Positions 24,289 through 33,160 of a stretch of 64,000 bases of DNA are shown here, piece by piece. Both the position numbers and the translations under genes were made by a program. The stretch lies in NCBI GenBank assembly GCA_020850595.1, contig JADZEK010000133.1, positions 1 to 64,000 of the forward strand, in the 5' to 3' direction. The DNA is from Anaerolineales bacterium (GTDB lineage Bacteria > Chloroflexota > Anaerolineae > Anaerolineales > UBA6663). The notes under the pieces were generated by a model. That model ran no database searches, was not told the DNA's origin, and worked only from the letters and a program-made list of their open reading frames with translations. How positions within the stretch are numbered: the stretch's first letter is position 1; each line of letters starts with the position of its first letter.

Positions 24289-25845
24289 ATGCCTGATGGG
24301 ACCCTGATCGTCGTCATTGCTATCTTCGGTATCTTCTTCGTCCTGATCGCGCTGGCCATCGTCTACGCCAGCCGCTACAAAAAGGTCGGCCCGAACGAGG
24401 TGCTCATCATCTCCGGCCGCACCACCACCGTCACCGACCCGGCCAGCGGCCAGCGCGTCAAGCGCAGCTTTCGCATCGTGCGCGGCGGCAGCGCCTTCAT
24501 CTGGCCGGTGCTCGAGCGGGTAGACGCCATCTCGCTGGAACTGATGACGATTGAGGTGGTGACCACCAGCGTTTACACCTCGCAGGGCGTGCCCGTCACC
24601 GTGGACGGCGTGGCCCAGGTCAAGGTCGGCTCGGACGAGGTTTCGATGATCACCGCCGCCGAGCAGTTCCTGAGCAAGAACGAGGAAGAGATTCAGAACG
24701 TGGCGCTGCAAACCCTGGAAGGCCACCTGCGCGCCATCCTGGGCACGCTCTCGGTCGAGGAGATTTACCGCGACCGCGACAAGTTCGCCCAGCGCGTGCA
24801 GGAGGTTTCGGCCCTCGACATGCGCAACATGGGCCTGATCATCGTCTCCTTCACCATCAAGAACATCCACGACACGCAGGGCTATCTGGACGCGCTCGGC
24901 CAGGCCCGCATCGCCGAGGTCAAGCGCGACGCCGCTATCGGCCAGGCCAACGCCCAGCGCGACGCCAACATCCAGGCCGCCCGCGCCCGTCAGGAAGGCG
25001 AGACGGCCAAGTTCATCGCTGAAACCAAGATCGCCGAGTCCGAAAAAGACTACTCGGTGCAGAAGGCCGCCTACGACGCCGAAGTGAACCGCAAGCGGGC
25101 CGAGGCCGAGCTGGCCTACACCCTGCAGCAGAACATCAGCAATCAGAAGGTCAAGGAAGAGGAAGTTCAGATTTCGGTGGTCGAGAAGCGCAAGCAGATC
25201 GAGGTGCAGGAGCAGGAAGTGGCCCGCCGCGAGCGCGAGCTGGAAGCCACCGTGCGCAAGCCGGCCGAGGCCGAGCAGTTCCGCCAGCGCACCCTGGCCG
25301 AGGCGCGCAAATACACCCTGGAGACCGAGGCCTCCGGCCAGGCCAGCGCCACCCGCAACCTGGGCACCGGCGAGGCCGACGCCAACAAGGCGCGGGGTTT
25401 GGCCGAGGCCGACGTGAACAAGGCCAAGGGCCTGACCGAAGCCGACGTGATCCGCGCCAAGGGCCTGACCCAGGCCGAGGTGATCCAGGCCCAGGGCCTG
25501 GCCGAAGCCCAGGCCACCAGCAAAAAAGCCGACGCCTGGCAGCAGTACACCCAGGCCGCCATTTTGCAGCAGCTGCTCGACAAGCTGCCCGAGCTGGCTC
25601 AGGCGGTGGCGGCCCCGCTGGCCCGCACCGACAAGATCGTGGTCATCAACAACGGCGGCGACGGCGCGGGCGGCACCGGCGCCTCGCGCGTGACCCGCGA
25701 TGTGACTGACACCGTGGCGCAGCTGCCCGCCGTCATCGAGGCGCTGACCGGCCTCGATCTGCTGGAGCTGCTGCGCAACCTGCCGGCGGTGCAAAACCGC
25801 CAGCCCCCGGCCGCGCCGGGCGATAGCGAGCCGCCCGCCGCCTGA
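24289..25845 (+). CDS. Flotillin-like SPFH protein
   Basis: 518 residues. An N-terminal hydrophobic segment (residues 5-28) anchors it; SPFH domain at about 30-200 (GPNEVLIISGRTTTV, GVPVTVDGVAQVKV, ALDMRNMGLIIVSFTIKNI). The flotillin domain follows as a long Ala/Glu coiled coil with QEGETAKFIAETKIAE, AEADVNKAKGLTEADVIRAK and further 12-residue units of the form GL-x-EADV-x-x-AK. A C-terminal helix near RTDKIVVINNGGDG closes it. It scaffolds membrane domains together with the NfeD-like protein just upstream. Confidence 0.94.
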   Translation: MPDGTLIVVIAIFGIFFVLIALAIVYASRYKKVGPNEVLIISGRTTTVTDPASGQRVKRSFRIVRGGSAFIWPVLERVDAISLELMTIEVVTTSVYTSQGVPVTVDGVAQVKVGSDEVSMITAAEQFLSKNEEEIQNVALQTLEGHLRAILGTLSVEEIYRDRDKFAQRVQEVSALDMRNMGLIIVSFTIKNIHDTQGYLDALGQARIAEVKRDAAIGQANAQRDANIQAARARQEGETAKFIAETKIAESEKDYSVQKAAYDAEVNRKRAEAELAYTLQQNISNQKVKEEEVQISVVEKRKQIEVQEQEVARRERELEATVRKPAEAEQFRQRTLAEARKYTLETEASGQASATRNLGTGEADANKARGLAEADVNKAKGLTEADVIRAKGLTQAEVIQAQGLAEAQATSKKADAWQQYTQAAILQQLLDKLPELAQAVAAPLARTDKIVVINNGGDGAGGTGASRVTRDVTDTVAQLPAVIEALTGLDLLELLRNLPAVQNRQPPAAPGDSEPPAA

Positions 25846-25876
25846 CAGCCAGGCCGGCCCGCTGGAAAATCAAAAC

Positions 25877-25902
25877 AGGCCTAACGGCGAACCGTTAGGC
25901 CT
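25877..25902. terminator. Terminator between flotillin and RRM genes
   Basis: 11-bp stem CAGGCCTAACG with complement CGTTAGGCCTG and a short loop, placed between convergent genes. Confidence 0.8.
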
Positions 25903-25933
25903 GGGCCAGACCGACTAACCTGGCGGGTAAGGC

Positions 25934-26332
25934 TTAGTAGCGGCGCGAACCGCCGCTGCCGCCCCGGCTGGGGCCTTTGCCCCCCGGGCCGTCGCGGCGC
26001 GGGCCGCCGTAGCCGCCGCCGCCGTCGCGCCGGCCGCCGCCGTAGCCGCCCCCGCCGCCAAAGCCGCCGTCGCGCGGGCGTTCTTCGCGCGGGCGCGCCA
26101 TGTTCACCGTCAACTCGCGGTCGGCGATGCGCTGGCCGTGGAACTGCTTGATGGCGGCTTCGGCCTCGGCCTGGGTGCCCATCTCCACGAACGCAAAGCC
26201 TTTCGACCGCCCGGTGTCGCGGTCTTTAATCAAGGCCACGGAGGTCACGGTGCCCGCTTGAGCAAACAAGCTCTTGAGGTCTTCTTCCGTCGTGGCGTAG
26301 GCAAGATTGCCGACGTACAACCTGCTTGGCAT
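25934..26332 (-). CDS. RRM-type RNA-binding protein with Gly/Arg-rich tail
   Basis: 132 residues. One RNA-recognition motif: RNP2 LYVGNL at residues 5-10 and RNP1 KGFAFVEM near 44-51. The last 50 residues are Gly/Arg/Asp-rich (RGG-like), as in the cyanobacterial and other bacterial cold-induced RBPs. It likely binds single-stranded RNA in the cytoplasm. AGGAG precedes the ATG at 26332. The tail DNA is a low-complexity GC repeat. Confidence 0.95.
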   Translation of the reverse strand: MPSRLYVGNLAYATTEEDLKSLFAQAGTVTSVALIKDRDTGRSKGFAFVEMGTQAEAEAAIKQFHGQRIADRELTVNMARPREERPRDGGFGGGGGYGGGRRDGGGGYGGPRRDGPGGKGPSRGGSGGSRRY

Positions 26333-26550
26333 ACAATTCTCCTCTCACCGGGCCGTGGGCCGGTGAAGAACGCCGCCCGCCCGGCGAGGGGCTGGCGGCA
26401 GCGGGCACACATTGCCTGCATGGCAATGCGCGCTTAGTGTACCACCGATTTCATTGCGGCCCCAATAGAAAACCGGCAAAACACGCAAATTGGTACGCCT
26501 GACCCATGCGCCGGGCCGCCGCCGGCGCTCCGGCGTTATAATCTCCGCCC

Positions 26551-27150
26551 ATGACTGCCGCCCGCTCCGCCCCCTCCCGCGCTTCCGGCCTGGCCGTGCT
26601 GATCTTCCTCGTCCTGGTCTGCTCGCCCTGCTTGGGGCTGGGCGGCGCGCTGGCCTATCAGGCCAACGACGGCCCGGCGCGCTTCACCCGCTGGCGCTCG
26701 CTCGGCGCGCCGCCTGAGGCGGCCGTGGCCTTCGTGGCCGCCGACCCGATGGTGGTCTACGTGGAGACTGAGACGGGCACGGTCTACGCCTGCCGGCCCA
26801 AGCGCGCCTCGTCCGACGGCGCCTGCTGGCAGCCCGCCGCCGCGCCCTACGACATTGACCCCGAGGCCGATTTTGAGCACTCTGTTTACAGCGGCGACGT
26901 GCCGCCCCCGCCCGGCGAAACGCGCGACGTGGTGTTCGTCTCCATTTTCTACGCCGACGCCGCCTTCGAGGCGCGCTATGCCCTGCTGGCCGACGGCACG
27001 ATCTGGGTGTGGGAGTACAGCGCCAGCTCGAACCTGGCCCTGCTGGTGCTGCTGGCCGGGCCGGTGGTGGGGCTGGCGCTTGGCCTGGTCGTCATCGTCA
27101 TCCTGCTTATCGCCAACGCCCGCGCTCAGCGCGGGGCTTCGGCCGGATGA
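26551..27150 (+). CDS. Membrane protein with two helices and an extracytoplasmic domain, unknown
   Basis: 199 residues. Helix 1 at about residues 15-36 and helix 2 at 163-190 enclose a ~125-residue domain with four Cys (including VYACRPK and GACWQP). No family recognised. TATAAT at 26537-26542 ends 8 nt before the ATG (leaderless). The stop overlaps the next gene as ATGA, so the two are translated together and the products may interact. Confidence 0.7.
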   Translation: MTAARSAPSRASGLAVLIFLVLVCSPCLGLGGALAYQANDGPARFTRWRSLGAPPEAAVAFVAADPMVVYVETETGTVYACRPKRASSDGACWQPAAAPYDIDPEADFEHSVYSGDVPPPPGETRDVVFVSIFYADAAFEARYALLADGTIWVWEYSASSNLALLVLLAGPVVGLALGLVVIVILLIANARAQRGASAG

Positions 27151-29138
27151 CGCCGCGCGCGTTGCGGGCCTGGGCGGCGCTCGCGCTGCTACCGGCGCTG
27201 CTCTGGCTCAGCGCCGCCGCCCCCCGCGCCGCCGCCGCTCCGCCAGGGCAGGGCGGGGCGGCCTACTTTGAAACCGCCGCCTGCCCGTTCGATCCGCCCG
27301 CTAACGACACAGTGGACTGCGGCTATCTGATCGTGCCGGAAGACCGGGCCAACCCGGTGCGCAGCCTCCGGCTGGCCGTGGCCATCCTGCGCAGCCGCAA
27401 CCCCAACCCGCAGCCCGACCCGCTGCTCTACCTCAGCGGCGGCCCCGGCGACAGCGCCCTGGCCGCGCTCGACTTCTGGCTCCACGCTGCGCCCGACCTG
27501 CGCGCCGACCGCGACGTCATCCTGCTCGATCAGCGCGGCACGGGCAGTTCGCTGCCCAGCCTCAAGTGCTGGGAGTTTCAGGCCGTGGACGCCGCCCTGC
27601 GCGCCCAGGCCCCCACGCCCCAAGAAAGCGTGAGCCTGGAAGTGCAGGCCGCCCAGCAGTGCCGCGACCGCCTGACCGCCGACGGCGTGAACCTGGCCGC
27701 CTACAACACCGCCGCCACCGCCGCCGATGTGAAAGACCTGCGCCTGGCGCTCGGCCTCCCCTCCTGGAACCTGTTCGGCCACAGCTACGGCGCGCGCGTG
27801 GCGCTGACCGTCATGCGCGACTACCCGGCGGGCGTGCGCAGCGTGGTGCTCAACGCGGCCCTGCCCCTGCAAGCCAACTGGTTCGAGGAGGCCGCCGCCA
27901 ACGCCGACCGGGGCTTCAATCAGCTTTTCACCGGCTGCGCGCTCGACCGCGCCTGCGCCACGGCCTTCCCTGAGCTGGCGCGCCGCCTGGATGAGGTCGT
28001 GGCCCGCCTTGACGCCGCGCCGCTGGTGCTGAGCGCGCCCGACCCGGCTACGCGCGAGACGGTGGTGCAATGGATCACCGGGCAAGACCTGCTGCGCGGC
28101 GGCTTCGACGCGCTCTACGACACCGAACTGATCCCCTACTTGCCGCTGGCGGTGGCGCAGATCAGCGCCGGCAACGCGGCGGTGGTGGAGGGCTTTGCCA
28201 CGGCGCTGAACAGCGGCGACGACGGCGCGCGCGAGGGGGTGTGGTTCTCGGTGATGTGTCACGATGAGGCCCCCTTCAACGACCCGGCGGTGGTGGCGGC
28301 CAACGCCGCGCGCTACCCGCGCCTGCGCGACTTTGTGCTCAGCGACAGCACGCTGGCCGTCTGCGCGGTGTGGGGCGCGGGCCAGGCCGGGGCGCTGGAA
28401 ACCACGCCCGTCCGCAGTGACATTCCCACCCTCGTCATCGCGGGCGAGTACGACCCGATTCACCCGCCGGCCTGGAGCCAACTGGCGGCCAGCACGCTGC
28501 GCAACAATGTGTACTTCGAGCTGCGCGGCGCGAGCCACGACGCGGGCTTCACCCCCTGCGGCCAGGCGTTGACGGCGCAGTTTGTGAGCAACCCCGGCGT
28601 GGCGCCCAACGCCGAGTGCGCGCGCGCGCTGGGCGGGCCGGCCTTCGTGACCCAGGCCACGATCAACCCGGGTGTCTACCGGCTGGCGAGCCGCCTGCTG
28701 CTGCAAGGCGACTATGTGCGCGCCGTGCCGTTCGCGGTGTGCGCGCTGCTGTTCGCCTCGGCGCTGCTGTATTGGCCGATTGACATGCTCCGGGCGCTGC
28801 GTAAACACGCGCCGCGGGCGGCCTGGGCGGCGCGCTGGCTGGCGGCGCTCGTCGCCACGCTGCACCTGGCCTTCCTGGCGCTGCTGCTGATCTTCATCAT
28901 TAACACCAGCACCAGCCAGCCCTACCTGCTGCTGTTCGGCCTGCCGCCGGAGGCCGCGCCGCTGTTCGCCGTGCCGTGGGTGGCGCTGGCGCTGAGCGTG
29001 GGGCTGGCGCTGCTGGCCTGGCCCGTGTGGCGCGAGGGCTACTGGTCGCCGGCGGGCCGCGTGCACTACACGCTGGTCACGCTGGCGTCGTTTGGCTTCG
29101 TCTGGCTGCTGCTGGATTGGGGCCTGCTGCCAAGTTGA
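27147..29138 (+). CDS. TAP-like alpha/beta hydrolase with C-terminal membrane domain
   Basis: 663 residues from ATG 27147, overlapping the previous stop; upstream in-frame codons belong to a shadow of the preceding gene. A signal peptide or anchor (residues 8-32) is followed by an alpha/beta hydrolase of the tripeptidyl-aminopeptidase/proline iminopeptidase group: oxyanion region YLSGGPGDSAL, LLDQRGTGSS, nucleophile LFGHSYGAR, acid GEYDPIHPP and base GASHDAG. Residues ~540-660 form four transmembrane helices, which is unusual for the family. It likely releases residues from peptides outside the cell. Confidence 0.85.
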   Translation: MTPRALRAWAALALLPALLWLSAAAPRAAAAPPGQGGAAYFETAACPFDPPANDTVDCGYLIVPEDRANPVRSLRLAVAILRSRNPNPQPDPLLYLSGGPGDSALAALDFWLHAAPDLRADRDVILLDQRGTGSSLPSLKCWEFQAVDAALRAQAPTPQESVSLEVQAAQQCRDRLTADGVNLAAYNTAATAADVKDLRLALGLPSWNLFGHSYGARVALTVMRDYPAGVRSVVLNAALPLQANWFEEAAANADRGFNQLFTGCALDRACATAFPELARRLDEVVARLDAAPLVLSAPDPATRETVVQWITGQDLLRGGFDALYDTELIPYLPLAVAQISAGNAAVVEGFATALNSGDDGAREGVWFSVMCHDEAPFNDPAVVAANAARYPRLRDFVLSDSTLAVCAVWGAGQAGALETTPVRSDIPTLVIAGEYDPIHPPAWSQLAASTLRNNVYFELRGASHDAGFTPCGQALTAQFVSNPGVAPNAECARALGGPAFVTQATINPGVYRLASRLLLQGDYVRAVPFAVCALLFASALLYWPIDMLRALRKHAPRAAWAARWLAALVATLHLAFLALLLIFIINTSTSQPYLLLFGLPPEAAPLFAVPWVALALSVGLALLAWPVWREGYWSPAGRVHYTLVTLASFGFVWLLLDWGLLPS

Positions 29139-29171
29139 TTTTTGATTGCTGATTTCTGATTGCTGATTGAG
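29139..29171 (+). repeat. 'gatttttgattgctgatttctgattgctgattga' repeat, left arm
   Basis: AT-rich dispersed repeat in a 70 % GC region. Its inverted counterpart is at 29796-29829, so the GNAT gene is bracketed. The same sequence type (aatcagaaatcagcaatcaaaaatc) is a familiar intergenic element in many bacterial genomes. Confidence 0.75.
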
Positions 29172-29236
29172 GCGGCGCCCGACCACCGGCTTTGCAGTAG
29201 AATCCCTCTGCGACCCACTCACCCGTACTGTACCGC

Positions 29237-29707
29237 ATGGCCCTCGACTACGCCATCTTACCCGCCCGCCTGGGCGACCTGTTGGCCGTGCACGCCCTGG
29301 AGCACCGCTGTTTCGACCGCGACGCCTGGGGCTGGTTCGATCTGTTCTCGGTGCTGGTCGCGAACGTGGTGCGCCTCAAGGCCGTCACCCCAACAAAACT
29401 AGGGCAGGGTGGCGCTCGGCTGGTGGGCTTCGTCGTCGGCGACCCGCGCCCCAGCCAGGGCTTCGCCTGGATCGCCACCATCGGCGTCCACCCCGACTTT
29501 CAACGGCGCGGCCTGGGCGCGGCCCTGCTGGCCGCCGCCGAGGCGCAGCTGACCGAGCCGCGCCTGCGCCTGACCGTGCGGCGCTCCAACGCCGCCGCTA
29601 TTGCTCTCTACGAAAAATTCGGCTATCGCACCGTGACGGTCTGGGAGCGTTACTACGCGGGCGGCGAGGCCGGCCTCGTCATGGAGAAGCCGCACGGCGC
29701 GGGGTGA
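29237..29707 (+). CDS. GNAT family N-acetyltransferase, RimI-like
   Basis: 156 residues. The acetyl-CoA binding motif A is ATIGVHPDFQRRGLGAALLAAAE (R/Q-x-x-G-x-G/A form QRRGLG), then LRLTVRRSNAAAIALYEKFGYR, the RimI-type end of the fold. Substrate unknown; RimI-like enzymes acetylate N-terminal amines of proteins or small amines. It is bracketed by AT-rich inverted repeats, which may mark a mobile past. Confidence 0.88.
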   Translation: MALDYAILPARLGDLLAVHALEHRCFDRDAWGWFDLFSVLVANVVRLKAVTPTKLGQGGARLVGFVVGDPRPSQGFAWIATIGVHPDFQRRGLGAALLAAAEAQLTEPRLRLTVRRSNAAAIALYEKFGYRTVTVWERYYAGGEAGLVMEKPHGAG

Positions 29708-29725
29708 AAACAGCAGCGGAAAAGG

Positions 29726-29749
29726 CTTTTGCCACGAATTATCACGAAT
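29726..29749 (+). repeat. Dispersed 'ttttgccacgaattatcacgaat' repeat, copy C
   Basis: Short copy of the element at 11655-11704 and 63582-63632, in the spacer between the GNAT gene and rplI. Confidence 0.65.
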
Positions 29750-29795
29750 CGCTTCGCGCGAAGGGGGTGATCCCGTGTCTCGGCGCCCGCTTCCC

Positions 29796-29829
29796 TCAAT
29801 CAGCAATCAAAAATCAGAAATCCACAATC
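29796..29829 (-). repeat. AT-rich dispersed repeat, right arm (inverted)
   Basis: tcaatcagcaatcaaaaatc followed by agaaatcc; reverse complement of the 29139-29171 element with few changes. The rplI -10 box TATAAT lies just downstream at 29854-29859. Confidence 0.72.
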
Positions 29830-29935
29830 GCCTCTCTTGGCCGTTTTCTCTGTTATAATCCTCCCCCTACCGACAACCTGGGCGTTGTACCCTTCGCCCG
29901 ACCTGGACTCCAAGCAAGAAAGGGCTTGACCTCCA

Positions 29936-30484
29936 ATGCGCGTATTGCTGCTTAAAGACGTATACAAGCTGGGCCACGCCGGCGACATCAAGAAGGTCGC
30001 CGACGGCTATGGCCGCAATTTCCTCATCCCCCAGCGGCTGGCCACCCTGGCCACCGCCGCGGCGGTGAGGCAGGCCGAGACCCTGCGCGAGAACGCCGCC
30101 ATCTCCCGCGCCAAGCTCAACGCCCAGTTGGCCGGCGTGGCTGAAAAGCTCACCGCCCTGGTGCTCACCTTCGCCGTTAAGGCCGGCGACACCGGCAAGC
30201 TGTATGGCTCCGTCACCACCGCCCAGATCGCCGACGAGATCAAGAAAGTCTCCGGCCTGGACATCGAGCGCCGCAACGTCGGTCACCAGCCCCTGCGCGA
30301 GATCGGCGAATTCAAGGTGCCCGTGCGCCTGACCACCGACCTGATCCCCAGCGTCACGGTCATCCTGCACCGGGAGGGGGAGGCGCGCAAGACGGTTGAA
30401 GCCGCGCCGGCCTCCGTGGCCGAAGCCGCCGCCGAAACCGAAGCGCCCGCTGCTGAAGCGCCCGCTGCCGACGCGGCCGCCTAA
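29936..30484 (+). CDS. rplI: 50S ribosomal protein L9
   Basis: 182 residues. N-terminal domain MRVLLLKDVYKLGHAGDIKKVADGYGRNFLIP is diagnostic; a connecting helix and the C-terminal RNA-binding domain (LYGSVTTAQIADEIKK) follow. L9 binds 23S rRNA domain V. The last ~30 residues are an Ala/Glu extension (EAAPASVAEAAAETEAPAAE) beyond the usual 148-150. TATAAT at 29854-29859 gives a leader of about 70 nt. It is not in the usual rpsF-ssb-rpsR operon here. Confidence 0.97.
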   Translation: MRVLLLKDVYKLGHAGDIKKVADGYGRNFLIPQRLATLATAAAVRQAETLRENAAISRAKLNAQLAGVAEKLTALVLTFAVKAGDTGKLYGSVTTAQIADEIKKVSGLDIERRNVGHQPLREIGEFKVPVRLTTDLIPSVTVILHREGEARKTVEAAPASVAEAAAETEAPAAEAPAADAAA

Positions 30485-30599
30485 CGGCGCCCGGGGTCGG
30501 GTGGGCTTTCGCCCCGCCTGAGAAGCATCTGACCTTCGCCCAGGCCGGCGGAGCCGCCCGCGCGGCAATGCCGGCCTGGTTGCTATCTACCGCGAGAAC

Positions 30600-31565
30600 A
30601 TGACCGAGACCGTCGGGCCGTTGCTGCGCGCCGCGCGCGAGAGTCAGGGGCGGAGCCTTGAAGACGCCGAGGCTGTGCTGCACATTCGCGCCCGCCACCT
30701 AGCCGCGCTGGAGGCCGACGACTACGCCGCCCTGCCGTCGCTCGCCCAGGCGCGCGGCTTCCTGAAGAACTACGCCCAGTACCTCGGGCTAGACCTGCAA
30801 GACACGCTGGCGCTCTACGCGGCCACGGCCCTACGCCCAACGCCGCGCAAGCCCGCCGCGCCCGCCGCCGACCTGCCCGCGGGGGCCGCCACCGAGCCGG
30901 GCCGGAAGCGCGCCGAGGCCAGCCCCAACCAGGTAGGCGTGCGCGCCGCCAACCGCCCGCGCCCCGCGCCCGGCCCGGCCCGCCCGGCGCAGTCTACCCT
31001 GGTGCGCCCGCGCCGCCGCTGGCTCTCCGCCGACCTCTTGGTGGCGGCCGTGTTCTTGCTGGGGCTGGGCGCGCTGCTGGTCTGGGGCGCGCGCGAGTTG
31101 GCCGCCAGCCTCGTCCCTGCGCCCACCCCAACCGGGCTGGGGCAGGCCGCCACGCTGCCCGCCGTGGGGCCGACCGGCACGCCGCCCACGGCCACCCCCA
31201 CGGCGACCGTCACACCCGAGGCCACGCCTACGGTGGACCTGCCCACGCCCGCCGGACCGCTCACCGGTGTGAACGTGACCGTGCGGGCCGAGCAGCGCAT
31301 CTGGGTCAGCGTGAGCGTGGACGGCCAGGTGGCCTACGCCGGGCTGATGCCGCCGGGCGAGGCGCGTGAGTTCACCGGCCAGAGCGTCATTGAGGTGACG
31401 ACCGGCAACGGGCTGGGCACGCGCGTGATTTGGAACGGGACCGACCAGGGTGTGCTGGGTCAGCTCGGTGAGGTGGTCACGCGGCTGTGGACGCTGGAAG
31501 GGGAGGTGATCCCTACGCCCACCGCCACGCCCACCGCCACGCTTGCGTCAGACCCGGCGCTTTGA
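30600..31565 (+). CDS. RodZ-like protein: HTH, transmembrane helix, DUF4115
   Basis: 321 residues. HTH_25-type helix-turn-helix at residues 5-70 (LLRAARESQGRSLEDAEAVL, RHLAALEADDYAALPS, GFLKNYAQYLGLD), a basic linker, one transmembrane helix near 145-165 and a periplasmic DUF4115 domain at the end (VRAEQRIWVSVSVDGQVAY). The linker between them is Thr/Pro-rich. RodZ ties MreB to cell-wall synthesis; no mreB is nearby. rimO follows 21 nt later, an arrangement seen in several phyla. Confidence 0.88.
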   Translation: MTETVGPLLRAARESQGRSLEDAEAVLHIRARHLAALEADDYAALPSLAQARGFLKNYAQYLGLDLQDTLALYAATALRPTPRKPAAPAADLPAGAATEPGRKRAEASPNQVGVRAANRPRPAPGPARPAQSTLVRPRRRWLSADLLVAAVFLLGLGALLVWGARELAASLVPAPTPTGLGQAATLPAVGPTGTPPTATPTATVTPEATPTVDLPTPAGPLTGVNVTVRAEQRIWVSVSVDGQVAYAGLMPPGEAREFTGQSVIEVTTGNGLGTRVIWNGTDQGVLGQLGEVVTRLWTLEGEVIPTPTATPTATLASDPAL

Positions 31566-31586
31566 GTGGTCTAGAGAAGGATTGGT

Positions 31587-32993
31587 ATGGCTAAGGTCAA
31601 GTCAAAACGCTTTCATCTGGTGAGCCTGGGCTGCTCGAAGAACACCGTGGACTCGGAGGGCATGGCGCAGCTGCTGGGCGGCGCGGGCTTCGCGGCCACC
31701 GCCGACCCGCGCCAGGCCGAGGTGCTCATCGTCAACACCTGCGGCTTCATCGGCCCGGCCAAAAAAGAGTCGGTGGATGTGCTCAACGAACTGGCCGCCC
31801 ACAAAAAACGTGGGCAGTTGCTCATTGCCGCGGGCTGCCTCACCCAGCGCTACGGCGCCGAAGTGGCCCGGCAGGTGCCGGGGCTGGATGGCATCCTCGG
31901 CACGCGCCGCTGGATGGACATTGTGGACCTGGTGCAGCGCCTGCGCGCCCAGCCGCACCCCGCGCCGGTGTACCACCTGCCGGACGAAGCGGCCGTCGTC
32001 GGCCCCGACCCGCTGACGGGGGCCGGCGCGCCCGCCACCCTGCGCGCCGCCGTGCAGGGCCGGAGCGCCTACCTTAAAATCGCCGACGGCTGCCGCCGCC
32101 CGTGCGCTTTCTGCGCCATTCCCGTCATCAAGGGCACGGCCGTCTCGCGCCCGCTCCCGCTGATCTTGGACGAGGCGCGCCGCCTGGAAGCGCTGGGCGT
32201 GCGCGAGTTGATCCTGATCGCGCAAGACACGACCGATTACGGCCACGACCTGGGCGTGAAAGAAGGGCTTTCGGAGCTGCTGGCCGCGCTGCCCGCCGCC
32301 GCCCCGCGCATAGATTGGTTCCGCGTGATGTACGCCTTCCCCGGCTACGTGACCGACCGCCAGATCGAGACCATGGCCGCGCACCCGCAAATCCTGCACT
32401 ACCTGGATATGCCCCTGCAGCACGGCCACCCGGCCACGCTGCGCCGCATGCGGCGTCCCGCCAACGTTGATTGGGTGCACCGCACGATCGGCAAGATGCG
32501 CGCCGCCATGCCCGACCTGGCGATTCGCTCCACTTTCATTGTGGGCTACCCCGGCGAGACCGAAGAAGAGTTTCAGGCGCTGCTCGACTTCGTGGCTGAG
32601 CTGCGCCTCGACCGGTTGGGCGTGTTCACCTTCTCGTTCGAGCCGGGCACCGAGTCGGCCGCGTTGGGCGACCCTGTGCCCGAAGAAGTGAAAGCCGAGC
32701 GCCGCGACCGGCTGATGGCCCTGCAGCAGCCTATCTCGCTCGCCAAGAACCAGGCCCTGATCGGCCGCACGCTGCCGGTGCTGGTGGAAGGCCGCGGCGA
32801 CGGCCTGAGCGTGGGCCGCAGCTACCGCGACGCGCCCGAGATTGACGGGCTGGTCATCATTGACGGCGACGTGCCCGTCGGCGAAATGGCGCCCGTGCGC
32901 ATCTCCGGCGCGCTGGCCTACGACCTCTCCGGCACGGTAGACACCGCCCCGGCCCAGGTCGTCGGCCTGCCGCTGGAGTTGACCAGCCGGTAG
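31587..32993 (+). CDS. rimO: Ribosomal protein S12 methylthiotransferase RimO
   Basis: 468 residues. The UPF0004 N-terminal domain has three Fe-S Cys (GCSKNTVDSE, NTCGFIGPAKKESV, AAGCLTQRY); the radical SAM cluster is CRRPCAFCAIP (CxxxCxxC); a TRAM domain ends the protein. It methylthiolates Asp of S12. KIADGC and GHDLGVKEGL are RimO rather than MiaB features. GAAGGAT-like purines precede ATG 31587. Co-transcribed with the rodZ-like gene. Confidence 0.96.
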   Translation: MAKVKSKRFHLVSLGCSKNTVDSEGMAQLLGGAGFAATADPRQAEVLIVNTCGFIGPAKKESVDVLNELAAHKKRGQLLIAAGCLTQRYGAEVARQVPGLDGILGTRRWMDIVDLVQRLRAQPHPAPVYHLPDEAAVVGPDPLTGAGAPATLRAAVQGRSAYLKIADGCRRPCAFCAIPVIKGTAVSRPLPLILDEARRLEALGVRELILIAQDTTDYGHDLGVKEGLSELLAALPAAAPRIDWFRVMYAFPGYVTDRQIETMAAHPQILHYLDMPLQHGHPATLRRMRRPANVDWVHRTIGKMRAAMPDLAIRSTFIVGYPGETEEEFQALLDFVAELRLDRLGVFTFSFEPGTESAALGDPVPEEVKAERRDRLMALQQPISLAKNQALIGRTLPVLVEGRGDGLSVGRSYRDAPEIDGLVIIDGDVPVGEMAPVRISGALAYDLSGTVDTAPAQVVGLPLELTSR

Positions 32994-33160
32994 CCGGGCC
33001 GCGACCGGCGGCGTGGGGCGGCGGCCCGGCAGGTCCGCTCCACCGCACAGAGAGGAGTAGCACCTTTGTTCCCGTCGGGCGCGTTGTAGTCATGTTAGAA
33101 CGTAGGGATTCCGTAGGGTGCGCGTAGGTCAGTGGGCAAGAACGGTATCCTTACCTGTGC

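Noticed and set aside
27189..29222. 677-residue open frame on the minus strand
   Set aside because: Shadow of the plus-strand hydrolase; low-complexity His/Arg/Gln-rich product with no motif, while the plus strand carries a complete catalytic triad.
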